This document shows positions 15,636-24,871 of a stretch of DNA of 64,000 bases, piece after piece. Under the pieces are notes generated by a model. That model had not been told where the DNA came from. It searched no databases and saw only the letters and a list, made by a program, of their open reading frames with translations. The position numbers were made by a program, and so were the translations under genes. This DNA comes from MED-G78 sp964546275 (GTDB lineage Bacteria > Pseudomonadota > Gammaproteobacteria > Magnimaribacterales > D2472), in contig CAZJJG010000001.1 in assembly GCA_964546275.1 (NCBI GenBank), positions 44,147 through 108,146 of the forward strand, read 5' to 3'. Position 1 is the first letter of the stretch, and each line of letters opens with the position of its first letter.

Positions 15636-18380
15636 ATGAATTTACTAACTATAAGAAATACATTCTTAATTTTAATAACAATTGCATCTGCTAATACTTT
15701 TAGTAATTCAATGTATGGAAGTGCTGAGCTTGAAATACCAGATATAGAGTTTGACACATTTACTTTAGATAACGGTTTAACTGTTGTCGTTCATGAAGAT
15801 AGAAAGGTCCCAATGGTAGCTATAAATGTTTGGTATCACGTAGGTTCCAAGAATGAAAAAGTAGGAAAAACCGGCTTTGCTCACTTATTTGAACACCTAA
15901 TGTTTAATGGAACTGAAAATTATAATGCTGAATATTTCGAACCATTTGAAAAAATTGGGGCTACAGATCAAAACGGTACAACCAATAACGATAGAACAAA
16001 TTATTTCCAAAATGTCCCTACGAACGCTCTAGATCTAGGTTTATGGATGGAATCAGAGCGAATGGGACACATACTTAATGTTATTGATGAAGACAAGCTA
16101 AATGAACAAAGAGGCGTTGTTCAAAATGAAAAAAGGCAGGGTGAAAACCAGCCTTATGGGCAAGTATGGAATGCAATTGGTAAAGGGGTTTTTCCTAAAG
16201 GACATCCTTATTCATGGTCAGTGATTGGTTCTATGGAAGATCTAAATGCAGCAACATTAGATGATGTTAAAGATTGGTTCAATACATATTATGGACCTAC
16301 AAATGCTGTTATTGCTTTAGCTGGAGATATTGATTTAGAAACAGCTAAATTAAAAGTAAAAGAATATTTCGGAGATATACCAGCTGGGCCACCACTATCA
16401 AAACCAAAAAAATGGGTTGCTAAAAGAACTGAACAAACTCGTGAAGTTATGGAAGATAAAGTTCCTCAAACTAGAATATATAAAGTATGGAACGTAGCAG
16501 AAGATGGAACTGATGATGCTATGGCTCTTGAGCTAACTGCATCAACACTTGCAGGTGGAAAAAATAGTCCTCTATATCAAGAGTTAGTTTATAAAACTGG
16601 TTTAGCAACATCAGCGTCAGCATTTTATTATGGAAGAGAGATTGCTGGTTTATTTATAATCACGGCAACTGTTGCAAAGGATAAAGATCCTAAAGAAGTC
16701 GAGCGAGTTATGGATGAGACTTTAGCTAAATATTTAAAAAAGGGACCAAATGCTAAGCTATTAAAAAATACAAAAACATCAACCATATCTGGACTTACTT
16801 ATGGTCAACAAAGGATTGGTGGGTTTGGTGGAAAGTCAGATATTTTAGCTACTTATCAAACTCTGTATGGAGACCCTGGTGCTTATAAAGAACAATTAGA
16901 AACTTATTTTAATACATCTGCTAAAACTATTAAATCAGTAGCAAATAAATGGTTAACTACTGGTGATTTTGTATTATCTATTGTCCCAGCAGCCAAAACA
17001 TCAGTTGTTAAAACTAGTGTGGATAGAACCAAAGGTATTCCCTACCCTACAGAAAAACTATCTTATTCATTTCCAGAAATAAAAAGTATTACTTTAGATA
17101 ATGGTTCTAATCTTGTTCTGGCTGAAAGAAATGACCTGCCTTTAGTTGAACTTCAAATAGTATTTGATAGAGGTTATGCTGTTGAAACTCAAAGCAAGTT
17201 GGGACTTGTGAACTTTACAATGAGTATGGTTGATGAAGGAACTAGTAAATACTCATCGCTTGAGTATGCAGATGCACAAGACGCACTTGGTTCAAGTGTA
17301 GGATTTGGTTCTTCTATTGATACAACTTATGCTTCTATGTCTTCTCTCAAAGTTAATCTTGAAAAAACAATCGATCTACTTAAGGAGGGTTTAGAAAATC
17401 CAACATTTCCTCAGGATGAGCTAGATAGAGTTAAAAAACGTTGGTTATCAAGTATTGATCAAGAGCTTAATAGCCCCGGTTCTATGGCTGGCAGAGTTAT
17501 TAGACCTCTGGTCTATGGAGATGGTCATCCTTATGCCAAGGCATCAAGTTCTGGAACAAAAGAAACAGTAGAAACATTTACTAGAGACGATTTGGTAGAC
17601 ATGTACTCTGTTTTAACTAATCCATCAGGAGCAACTTTTATAGTTACTGGAGATATTAGTCTTGAAGAAGCTGCAGAGCTTTTAAATAGAAAATTTGCTA
17701 ATTGGTCAGGCGATGATTCAAGTGCTAGCGTTGATTTATATACTGTTGAAGATCAAACAAAACCTCGGGTCTTCTTAATAGATAAGCCCGGAGCTATTCA
17801 GTCATATATATTAGCAGCTCAATTATTACCACCTACAAACTCAGGTGAAGATATATTAATTGACTATATGAATTATGCTATTGCTGGCAGCTTTACTTCT
17901 AGATTAAATATGAATTTAAGAGAAGATAAAAGTTGGTCTTATGGAGCAAGAGCTTCAACAGGCTACAGCAAAGGTCAAAGACTTATGAGAATGACTGCTC
18001 CAGTTCAAACAGATCAAACTGCTCCTGCTATTCTTGAAGTGCTTCGTGAATATAATGAATATCTTAGCTCGTCTCCTGTAACAGAAGCAGAGTTATCAAA
18101 AACTAAAAATGCTCGTACTCTTAGATTACCTGGTCAATATGAAACATTGGGTGCCCTGCTAAGCGGGATAGAGGATATAGTTAAATATGATAGAGATTTT
18201 GATTATCTAGATACGATTGCTGATACTAGGAATGCAATTAAGCTTGAAGAAGTTAGAGCTACAACTCAAAAGTATCTTGATACTAATAAGTGGACATGGG
18301 TAATTGTTGGAGATTTAGAAAAAATAGAAACTCCAATAAGAGCTCTTAATATTGGTGATGTAGAAATCATTACTAACTAG
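15636..18380 (+). CDS. Two-domain M16 (pitrilysin-type) zinc peptidase, exported
   Basis: This peptidase of 914 residues is built from two M16 halves. A signal peptide covers about residues 1-26. The active first half has the inverted zinc motif HLFEH (His83, Glu86, His87) and the downstream acidic ligand in RGVVQNEKRQG near 165. The second half (from about 480, SITLDNGSNLVLAERND) keeps the fold but lacks HxxEH, as is normal for the non-catalytic partner domain. Such proteins degrade peptides in the periplasm or at the surface. A strong GAGGAG lies eight bases before the ATG. The P450 gene starts six bases after the stop, so a common transcript is likely, although no functional link is evident. 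Confidence 0.92.
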   Translation: MNLLTIRNTFLILITIASANTFSNSMYGSAELEIPDIEFDTFTLDNGLTVVVHEDRKVPMVAINVWYHVGSKNEKVGKTGFAHLFEHLMFNGTENYNAEYFEPFEKIGATDQNGTTNNDRTNYFQNVPTNALDLGLWMESERMGHILNVIDEDKLNEQRGVVQNEKRQGENQPYGQVWNAIGKGVFPKGHPYSWSVIGSMEDLNAATLDDVKDWFNTYYGPTNAVIALAGDIDLETAKLKVKEYFGDIPAGPPLSKPKKWVAKRTEQTREVMEDKVPQTRIYKVWNVAEDGTDDAMALELTASTLAGGKNSPLYQELVYKTGLATSASAFYYGREIAGLFIITATVAKDKDPKEVERVMDETLAKYLKKGPNAKLLKNTKTSTISGLTYGQQRIGGFGGKSDILATYQTLYGDPGAYKEQLETYFNTSAKTIKSVANKWLTTGDFVLSIVPAAKTSVVKTSVDRTKGIPYPTEKLSYSFPEIKSITLDNGSNLVLAERNDLPLVELQIVFDRGYAVETQSKLGLVNFTMSMVDEGTSKYSSLEYADAQDALGSSVGFGSSIDTTYASMSSLKVNLEKTIDLLKEGLENPTFPQDELDRVKKRWLSSIDQELNSPGSMAGRVIRPLVYGDGHPYAKASSSGTKETVETFTRDDLVDMYSVLTNPSGATFIVTGDISLEEAAELLNRKFANWSGDDSSASVDLYTVEDQTKPRVFLIDKPGAIQSYILAAQLLPPTNSGEDILIDYMNYAIAGSFTSRLNMNLREDKSWSYGARASTGYSKGQRLMRMTAPVQTDQTAPAILEVLREYNEYLSSSPVTEAELSKTKNARTLRLPGQYETLGALLSGIEDIVKYDRDFDYLDTIADTRNAIKLEEVRATTQKYLDTNKWTWVIVGDLEKIETPIRALNIGDVEIITN

Positions 18381-18386
18381 ATATAA

Positions 18387-19745
18387 ATGTCTTACCCACC
18401 AATAAGTGAAACTGCTCTTAATACTAAAATTAAGAGCAATGCGTATGAGCCATTTTATAAACACGCAAGCTCAGTTAATTTATACGACATCCATCAGTTC
18501 ACAAATGGTCAGCCTTTTGATGCTTATGATGAATTGAGAGCTAAGAGTCCAGTGTATTTTCAAGACCCACCTGAGTGGGATATAGAGCCAGGTTCATGGA
18601 TGTTAACTTCATATGAGGATATTATTCATGTATCTTCTAACCCGCTTATATACTCATCTCAAGCAGCAACTGGTAACTTAATGACGCTTGGTGATCCAGA
18701 AACTAGGCATCCAAAGTTATGGCAAACCTCTATTGATCATATGCTTAACCTAGATGGATCTTTCCATCTTAATTTACGTAAAGAACATATGCCCTTTTTT
18801 AAACCTGGTTATGTTGATGATCTTCATAAGAAAGTTGAAATTAAAGTTGAAACACTTTTAGATGCAATTGCTAAATTAGGACAATGTAATTTAGTTAAAG
18901 ATGTTTCTCAGCAACTACCTATTTTTACTCTTTCAGAAATTTTAGGTATACCAGAAGAAGATCGTCATAAATTAGCAACGTGGATGGAATTCTTAGAGTT
19001 AGCTCAATACTACGCTGCAGAAAACTTTAAACAAACATCTGGAAAAACTGAAGAAATGGAAGTTGATACTTCAATGATAGAGTTATTTCAAACCATGATA
19101 GATGAGATGTTTGATTACGGTAAACACATACTTCAAGCAAAAAGAGCTAATCCTGAAAATGATCTTTTATCTGCTATAGCAAATGCTGAATTAGATGGAG
19201 CTAAACTAAGCCAAGAATACTTAGACGGATCATGGCTTTTAATAATATTTGCAGGTAATGACACCACACGTAACTCTATAAGTGGAGCTATAAAATTACT
19301 TACTGAGTTTCCTGATCAAAAAAATAAGCTTATTAATAATTTAGAACTTTTACCCAACTTTGCTCAAGAAACTATACGAATGGTATCACCAGTAATTCAT
19401 ATGAGAAGAACAACAACTTGTGATACAACTATAGGTAACCAAAAACTTGGAGCTGGTGAAAAAGTAATTATGTGGTACGGAGCAGCTAATAGAGATCCAA
19501 CTGTATTTGATAGACCTCATGAGTTTGATATAGAGCGTGAAAATGCAATTAAACATTTATCGTTTGGAATGGGTAGACATACTTGTATAGGAAAACCAGT
19601 AGCTCTAATGCAGTTAAAAGAAGTCTATAAGCAAATTTTAACTAGATTTCCTGATATGACTATGGATGGGGATTGGAAGGTAGCACCGAATAACTTTGTT
19701 CATGCAATTCAAGAAATGCCAGTGAGTTTTACTCCAGAGAAATAA
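18387..19745 (+). CDS. Cytochrome P450
   Basis: This soluble bacterial P450 monooxygenase has 452 residues. The I-helix oxygen-activation motif is AGNDTTR near 290, the K-helix ExxR is ETIR near 331, and the haem loop is FGMGRHTCIG with Cys400 as the thiolate ligand. No membrane anchor is present, so it needs separate ferredoxin and reductase partners; candidates are the FNR and ferredoxin genes at the left end of the window. The subfamily and substrate cannot be fixed by eye, though the layout is like P450s acting on alkyl chains, terpenoids or sterols. The 3' end overlaps the opposing MBL hydrolase gene by 17 bases. Confidence 0.93.
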   Translation: MSYPPISETALNTKIKSNAYEPFYKHASSVNLYDIHQFTNGQPFDAYDELRAKSPVYFQDPPEWDIEPGSWMLTSYEDIIHVSSNPLIYSSQAATGNLMTLGDPETRHPKLWQTSIDHMLNLDGSFHLNLRKEHMPFFKPGYVDDLHKKVEIKVETLLDAIAKLGQCNLVKDVSQQLPIFTLSEILGIPEEDRHKLATWMEFLELAQYYAAENFKQTSGKTEEMEVDTSMIELFQTMIDEMFDYGKHILQAKRANPENDLLSAIANAELDGAKLSQEYLDGSWLLIIFAGNDTTRNSISGAIKLLTEFPDQKNKLINNLELLPNFAQETIRMVSPVIHMRRTTTCDTTIGNQKLGAGEKVIMWYGAANRDPTVFDRPHEFDIERENAIKHLSFGMGRHTCIGKPVALMQLKEVYKQILTRFPDMTMDGDWKVAPNNFVHAIQEMPVSFTPEK

Positions 19746-20733
19746 TTTCACCAGGTTTAGGTGTTAAAAAAAGATTTTCTTTACCAATCCTCTTGAGCTC
19801 TCTTTCGAGTTGTTTTGGAGGATCTAATACTGGCTCATCAGTTAACATAAAAGTTCCCCAATGCATACTTAGAGCAAGTTTAGCTTCTAGATCCAGAGCA
19901 GCTTGAACCGCTTCCTGAGGATTTAAGTGGCTATCTTTCATTATATTTCTAGGCTCGTAAGCGCCAATAGGTATAAAAGCAACATCTGGTATTCCTAGCT
20001 CTTGATTAATCAACTTAAAATCATTTGTATAACCTGTATCTCCCAAATGAACTAATTGCAAAGATGGGCTATCAAACCACCATCCGCCCCATAGGGTCTT
20101 ATTTTTATCAAAAGGAGTTCTTGATGACCAGTGATGAACAGGCACAAAAGTTATTAATGTATCCTTAACTTTTAATGTATCCCACCAATTCATTTCAACT
20201 ACATTTTTTATTCCTGAAGACTTAAGTAATTTTCCAAGTTTCATTGGGACTAAAAATAAAGTTGCATTATTTTTATCATAAAGTTTTTTTAATGTTGGTA
20301 TATCAAGATGATCATAATGAGCATGACTTACTGTTACCACATCTATAAAAGGCAATTTCTCATAACTTATTCCGGGAGGAATCATTCGTTTAGGTCCAAT
20401 AAATGATACGGGTGATGCTCTATTTGAGTATATTGGATCGGTAATAATTGTAATATTTGAGTTATTGATCAAATAACTAGCATGGCCTACCCATACTGCA
20501 TAACTTTTAGGCAATTCAGTTGAAGAATTAAATTCATCGCTTAGTTCTATAGCAATTCGATCAGGCTTATCTGAATTAAATTGCCAATTTAAAAAATCCT
20601 TAAAGGTACTATCATCGCCATTGAGATTATCATTGTTTTTAAATAGTTCATCAGATGAAATTGATGTAATCAAAAAAATACAAAAAAATAAATATAGAGA
20701 TTTTAGATGTTTATGTTGAATTAGATTATTCAT
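19729..20733 (-). CDS. Exported metallo-beta-lactamase-fold hydrolase, NAPE-PLD-like
   Basis: This MBL-fold hydrolase has 334 residues. An N-terminal hydrophobic segment (about 10-25) predicts export or anchoring. The binuclear-metal motif is SHAHYDH near residue 138, with further ligands in PVHHWSSR near 200, HLGDTGY near 228 and MHWGTF near 296. The segments WVGHASYLI and DPIYSNRASPVSFIGPKR are typical of the N-acyl-phosphatidylethanolamine phospholipase D (RomA/YtnP-like) branch. Lipid-amide or phospholipid hydrolysis is thus possible. No ribosome-binding site is clear before the ATG. It is tail-to-tail with the P450 gene with a 17-base overlap. Confidence 0.85.
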   Translation of the reverse strand: MNNLIQHKHLKSLYLFFCIFLITSISSDELFKNNDNLNGDDSTFKDFLNWQFNSDKPDRIAIELSDEFNSSTELPKSYAVWVGHASYLINNSNITIITDPIYSNRASPVSFIGPKRMIPPGISYEKLPFIDVVTVSHAHYDHLDIPTLKKLYDKNNATLFLVPMKLGKLLKSSGIKNVVEMNWWDTLKVKDTLITFVPVHHWSSRTPFDKNKTLWGGWWFDSPSLQLVHLGDTGYTNDFKLINQELGIPDVAFIPIGAYEPRNIMKDSHLNPQEAVQAALDLEAKLALSMHWGTFMLTDEPVLDPPKQLERELKRIGKENLFLTPKPGEIISLE

Positions 20734-20878
20734 AATTAGAAAAAAGATTATGAATTAATTGATTATTAAACTCAAATTTTAATAATGTATTTCTAATGCC
20801 AAGTAATCTTAACCTTCCGCAATAAGAAACTCTTAAATTTACGATATTATTGTGCCATTTAATATTAGAGAGATTAAC
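20726..20878 (-). pseudogene. Possible remnant of a dinB (DNA polymerase IV) 3' end
   Basis: A 50-codon frame with no usable start fills the gap after the HupE gene and runs to a TAA at 20726-20728. Its translation includes GRLRLLGIRNTLL followed by NNQLIHNLF near the end. This resembles the C-terminus of Y-family polymerase IV, where a (V/I)RL(L/V)G(I/L).VTLL stretch precedes the clamp-binding QL..LF. Nothing of the catalytic domains remains, because the frame begins at the HupE stop codon. It overlaps the start of the MBL gene by eight bases. A decayed gene end left by a rearrangement is the simplest reading. The similarity is judged by eye over about 35 residues and needs a profile search. 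Confidence 0.4.
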
Positions 20879-21831
20879 TAAGATATTAATCCTATAAATC
20901 TACTTATTAACCAATAAAAACCCATTCCACCTAAAGCATAAGATGTAATTGTTATAGATTTATCATAAAGATTAAATTTATGAGCAAACCATATAAATAA
21001 ACCAAAGATAGGAATAAGTGATACTTGCCCAGCTTCAATACCTAAATTAAAGAATAATAAAGAAAGTAACATTTGATCATTAGCTATACCAATTTCTGTT
21101 AAGGCGCTAGCAAAACCCAAGCCATGCAATAGACCAAAACCAAATGCCATAATCCAAGGAGTTTTCTCGTATTTTTCAGAAGCAGATAATTCTAGAGCTA
21201 AATAAATTATTGTGAGGGCTATGAGCACCTCAACAGTGGCTTGTGGTAAAGAAATGATACCAAAGACTGATAAACCTAAGGTAATGCTATGAGCTATTGT
21301 AAATGCAGTGATTGTCTTAAAAATATTAAATAAACCTGAAACCAAAAATAATAATCCTAAAATAAATAAAATATGATCAATTCCACTGAAAAGATGATCA
21401 ATACCCAGCGTAAAATATGTAGTTGGATAGTAAGCTACCTCAAGAGGTATTAGAATTTTAGACTCTTTTAGGTTCATTAGTCCCTCAAAGACATCTTCAT
21501 TAATAAAATTAATAGTTATTAATGCATCTGTTAAGACGCTTAAATTAATAACTTCTATCACATGACCTTGCAATGCAAGGCTACAGTTAAGTGATATTTT
21601 TTCAACTAGATATTTTCCTTGAGGATAAGGAGATTGGGCATCAGTTAAACAATGATCTGGAAATATTAGTTCAGCTCTTTTTCCGATATTTTTTAGCGGA
21701 TACATCCATGTTGCAGAATATGTATTTTGCTCAACAGATAATTGATCTATAACTAAATGTGCAGGATTAAATTCATGCGATTCAAGATCAATAAAAAAAA
21801 ATATTAAAAAATAAACAAATAGCTTATTCAT
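20878..21831 (-). CDS. HupE/UreJ-type membrane protein
   Basis: This membrane protein of 317 residues has a signal-like N-terminus, a periplasmic domain (about 20-130) and about seven helices. The membrane half has the HupE/UreJ_2 signature: GIDHLFSGIDHILFILGL near 145, TAFTIAHSITLGLS near 176, FGFGLLHGLGFASAL near 230 and FFNLGIEAGQ near 258. Known family relatives are linked to nickel or cobalt uptake, and the conserved His and Asp fit metal handling. No hydrogenase or urease gene is in the window. Its ATG overlaps the isomerase stop (TAATG), so the two are coupled, and the DUF3604 gene lies just upstream. Confidence 0.85.
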   Translation of the reverse strand: MNKLFVYFLIFFFIDLESHEFNPAHLVIDQLSVEQNTYSATWMYPLKNIGKRAELIFPDHCLTDAQSPYPQGKYLVEKISLNCSLALQGHVIEVINLSVLTDALITINFINEDVFEGLMNLKESKILIPLEVAYYPTTYFTLGIDHLFSGIDHILFILGLLFLVSGLFNIFKTITAFTIAHSITLGLSVFGIISLPQATVEVLIALTIIYLALELSASEKYEKTPWIMAFGFGLLHGLGFASALTEIGIANDQMLLSLLFFNLGIEAGQVSLIPIFGLFIWFAHKFNLYDKSITITSYALGGMGFYWLISRFIGLIS

Positions 21832-22631
21832 TAGAATTTTAGATTAGGATTAATAATAACCTTATATTCAGATTTTACTTGATTGATATAGTTGTTGATT
21901 GCGGCCTCTTTGTTTGCATTAAATAAATCGACCTCCACCCTGTTTAGGACTTCTGTAATTAATGGGTAATAACCAGGCTTTGAATCTCTTACAAGGACGA
22001 TGTGGTGACCAAAGGATGACTTAAAAGGTCCAACCCACTCGTTAACAGGAATATCATCAAATTGAAGACTAAACTGGGTACCAAAATTTCTTGAGATCTC
22101 ATTAGTAGTTTTATCTATAAAGTTTTTGCCTAAAAAGAATGGATCAGATGTAATGTTTTGATTACCTTTTAGAATTTCTTTAAAAGATAATTCTGACCTA
22201 ATCTTTGAATTATTTTCAGCTGAATAAAAGTAATGAGTAAAGCTATAAGTGGGTTTTGTGTAGTACTTATCTTTATTCAGATCATAGTACTCAATAAGTT
22301 CAGCATTAGATGGAGTATCTGTAAGAGTTTCTTGTTTTAGGAAGGTTATTTTTTGAGCTAATCTTCTTTTAATTATTCTATCTTCTTTATCTAAATCTAA
22401 TAATAGGGCTTCTCGATATAAAATTTCTTCTTCAACTAAATTATTAATAATCCTAGCTATTTCATCATCAGTTGGATTTCTTCCAACCTGAGATTTCCAT
22501 GCGCTAATTAAGCTAGTAATTTCTTGATCAGATATATAAATATTTTTTGAATTTTCTTCCGAATTAAACCCTATATCAATAAGATATATAAATAGTCCGA
22601 TACAGACGAATGTAAATATTTTACGTTTCAA
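21831..22631 (-). CDS. Membrane-anchored PpiC/SurA-type peptidyl-prolyl isomerase
   Basis: This protein of 266 residues has an N-terminal membrane helix (about 5-20), a SurA-N-like helical region with VEEEILYREALLLDLDKED, and a parvulin-like rotamase domain (about 130-245). The latter includes FDDIPVNEWVGPFKSSFG and HHIVLVRDSKPGYYP. The fold is that of periplasmic folding helpers. It is shorter than SurA or PpiD and lies between a DUF3604 gene (20 bases upstream) and the HupE-like gene (one-base overlap), so it may be a dedicated chaperone for those exported or membrane proteins. That role is inferred from position. Confidence 0.8.
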   Translation of the reverse strand: MKRKIFTFVCIGLFIYLIDIGFNSEENSKNIYISDQEITSLISAWKSQVGRNPTDDEIARIINNLVEEEILYREALLLDLDKEDRIIKRRLAQKITFLKQETLTDTPSNAELIEYYDLNKDKYYTKPTYSFTHYFYSAENNSKIRSELSFKEILKGNQNITSDPFFLGKNFIDKTTNEISRNFGTQFSLQFDDIPVNEWVGPFKSSFGHHIVLVRDSKPGYYPLITEVLNRVEVDLFNANKEAAINNYINQVKSEYKVIINPNLKF

Positions 22632-22651
22632 TTTAAAGGATTATAGAAAGT

Positions 22652-24805
22652 TTATTGGTCGCTAATAGAAACTGTTCCACCCAAAGGAATAACAGATATA
22701 TCACTTAATGCTGGTATATACCAAATAGGTGATGACCATGCCCTTTCTTGAAGCGTATCATGCAAATCTTCTCTAGGTTTTAAACCAGCTCTAACAGCAT
22801 CCCATGTTGACCATCTACATGTTGGATTTTCGAGAACTCTTACATAATAAAAAGATTTAGCATTTGCATCAAAATCAGGATCATTCCAAACTGTTTTTAA
22901 TTCAGAGGCGCCAACACCTTGAGTGATTGAACAATCATTAATATTAACTCTTGCGCCATTATCTGGACATCTATTAGTTAATGGGTCAACAGACATACCA
23001 TCAGAACAAACAACATCATAGATTTTTTCATGCGGTGTTCCGCTATTCATGTCAATCCAACCTTTTATAATTTGCACTCTTTGAAGAGCTGCACCATTTT
23101 TATCTCTTTGAGCCCAAACAAGAAAATCAGGTGATTGCCCATCATTATTCATTAAATCAGAGCCCATAGTTACGCCTTTAGCGTAAGCTTCGCTAACAAG
23201 AGAATCAGAATCAATATCAATAGAAGCTAAGTCATATCCAGCGAAAAAACGAACAGCAATTCTTGTTCCGGTTGTAGCAAATGTTTCTTTTCGTTTAAAA
23301 GCTTGGAAAATTGAGTCACGAGTATTTTCTTCTGCCCAAACTACTGCTAAACCTGATGCGCCCCATTGTGTAAACCCTGTATTTGCATATGTGCCCTGCT
23401 CTAGATCAACTGTACTAACAGGTTGATTAAAGGCACTCATGTATTCATTTAATAATTGAATATTCTCATCAGCCAATACAACACTTCCTCTATTTTCAGG
23501 GTTTCCATCAAGCAAGCCAACTTTTGACCAATAGTTTGATTCATCATAAGAACCTGCGCCTGTATGGGTATCACTTGAACCAATTAAGCCAAATTTATAG
23601 GGATTACCTTGATTGCTAAAATCTAAAGTTAAACCATTTTGATAAGCTTCTCTTACATATGACCCTGACGGTCTACTATAAGTTGGAGGTCTGCTACCAA
23701 CTCTTTTATCCATAATTTCGAAATCAGCCCATTCATCGTCTGGTGATAGTAAAGGGTGAGTATCTGATGTTCCTTTTACTTGAGTGATCTCAACAACAGG
23801 CTCATTTCTCATTCTCTTTTCTGCATAAGCTTTATTAATAGCATTACCCTTAAAAGTTTCCATTTCAAACATTTGCCCATTAGAACCATTACTGTTGTGA
23901 GGCATAGAAATAGTATCTATACCCTTTGCTCTCAGGCCGTCTTGCCAAGTCCATAGATCTTCTGGATTAAGAGAATCAATTCTTGTCCAAGGTCTTCTTG
24001 AAGCTACTGAAGAATCAAAAATAACATTTCTATGAAGATTACCTCCCTCTGTATCCGTAGAAGTAGTAAATTCATATCCAATAAAAGCAGTAAAGTGTCC
24101 AGGATCATTATGCTCATTTGCAGAGCGTGCTACGTCTGCCCAAGCAGATTTATGAATATTGTAATCAAAAGATTTTAAAGCTAATTGAGTATTGTTAGTA
24201 AACCAGGCTTTTAAAGTATTTGGGTGCCACCATGGAAGTGGTTGAATAATGGCTTGAGCTAAAACAGAGCTAAAAATATTAGATCTTTGTGCAGCAGACT
24301 CAATAGTAAGATTTGCAGGAATATTAAGATCATGAAAAGGTTCAGCAAAATCATTTTGTGATATATCTGTCGAGGTATCAGCATAAGCTTGAATCATTCC
24401 CATATAAAAACCATGATCAGTAACAGAGTAAAAATCTAAAGGTTCTTGAAGTTTCATTTCATAACCTAACGGATGAGCAATTCCTTCTCCCTTAGCATAC
24501 TTATAAGCATCATCAGGAGATGCGGTTACACCAAATACATAAGCATCAAATGAATACTTAGTATGAACATGAACGTCTCCATAATAAGCATTTCTATCTA
24601 CATTAGGCGCAGGCATAGCTTTTGAAGATGCTGCTTTTTCAACAGAGAAATCAACTAACTCTAAAGCAGAATCAGATTGAGTTTTCTTTAATAAACTTAT
24701 CATTGGTCTTGAATCATAGACATCAACATAGAGTAAAACTAAAACTAATACATAAACTGAAGCTATGGCTATTAGAGCTTTTTTTAAGAGTGCGGTATTT
24801 TTCAT
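22652..24805 (-). CDS. DUF3604 family protein
   Basis: This protein of 717 residues has an N-terminal membrane anchor (about 10-28) and otherwise lies outside the cytoplasm. The start of the DUF3604 domain, YYGDVHVHTKYSFDAY (about 74-89), and the later VTDHGFYMGMI near 128, SMPHNSNGSNGQMF near 300 and GLIGSSDTHTGAG near 408 recall PHP-type metal-dependent phosphoesterases, with His and Asp ligands. Biochemical function is not established for the family. Four Cys in the last 120 residues may form disulfides. The gene is followed by a PpiC-type isomerase and a HupE-like permease, and preceded by a GMC oxidase 66 bases upstream, probably in one transcript. Confidence 0.88.
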   Translation of the reverse strand: MKNTALLKKALIAIASVYVLVLVLLYVDVYDSRPMISLLKKTQSDSALELVDFSVEKAASSKAMPAPNVDRNAYYGDVHVHTKYSFDAYVFGVTASPDDAYKYAKGEGIAHPLGYEMKLQEPLDFYSVTDHGFYMGMIQAYADTSTDISQNDFAEPFHDLNIPANLTIESAAQRSNIFSSVLAQAIIQPLPWWHPNTLKAWFTNNTQLALKSFDYNIHKSAWADVARSANEHNDPGHFTAFIGYEFTTSTDTEGGNLHRNVIFDSSVASRRPWTRIDSLNPEDLWTWQDGLRAKGIDTISMPHNSNGSNGQMFEMETFKGNAINKAYAEKRMRNEPVVEITQVKGTSDTHPLLSPDDEWADFEIMDKRVGSRPPTYSRPSGSYVREAYQNGLTLDFSNQGNPYKFGLIGSSDTHTGAGSYDESNYWSKVGLLDGNPENRGSVVLADENIQLLNEYMSAFNQPVSTVDLEQGTYANTGFTQWGASGLAVVWAEENTRDSIFQAFKRKETFATTGTRIAVRFFAGYDLASIDIDSDSLVSEAYAKGVTMGSDLMNNDGQSPDFLVWAQRDKNGAALQRVQIIKGWIDMNSGTPHEKIYDVVCSDGMSVDPLTNRCPDNGARVNINDCSITQGVGASELKTVWNDPDFDANAKSFYYVRVLENPTCRWSTWDAVRAGLKPREDLHDTLQERAWSSPIWYIPALSDISVIPLGGTVSISDQ

Positions 24806-24871
24806 TATTTCCCCTATTGAAAATTAAATTTTATCATCAAATAAACTATTGTCATAACAACTGTCAATTTT

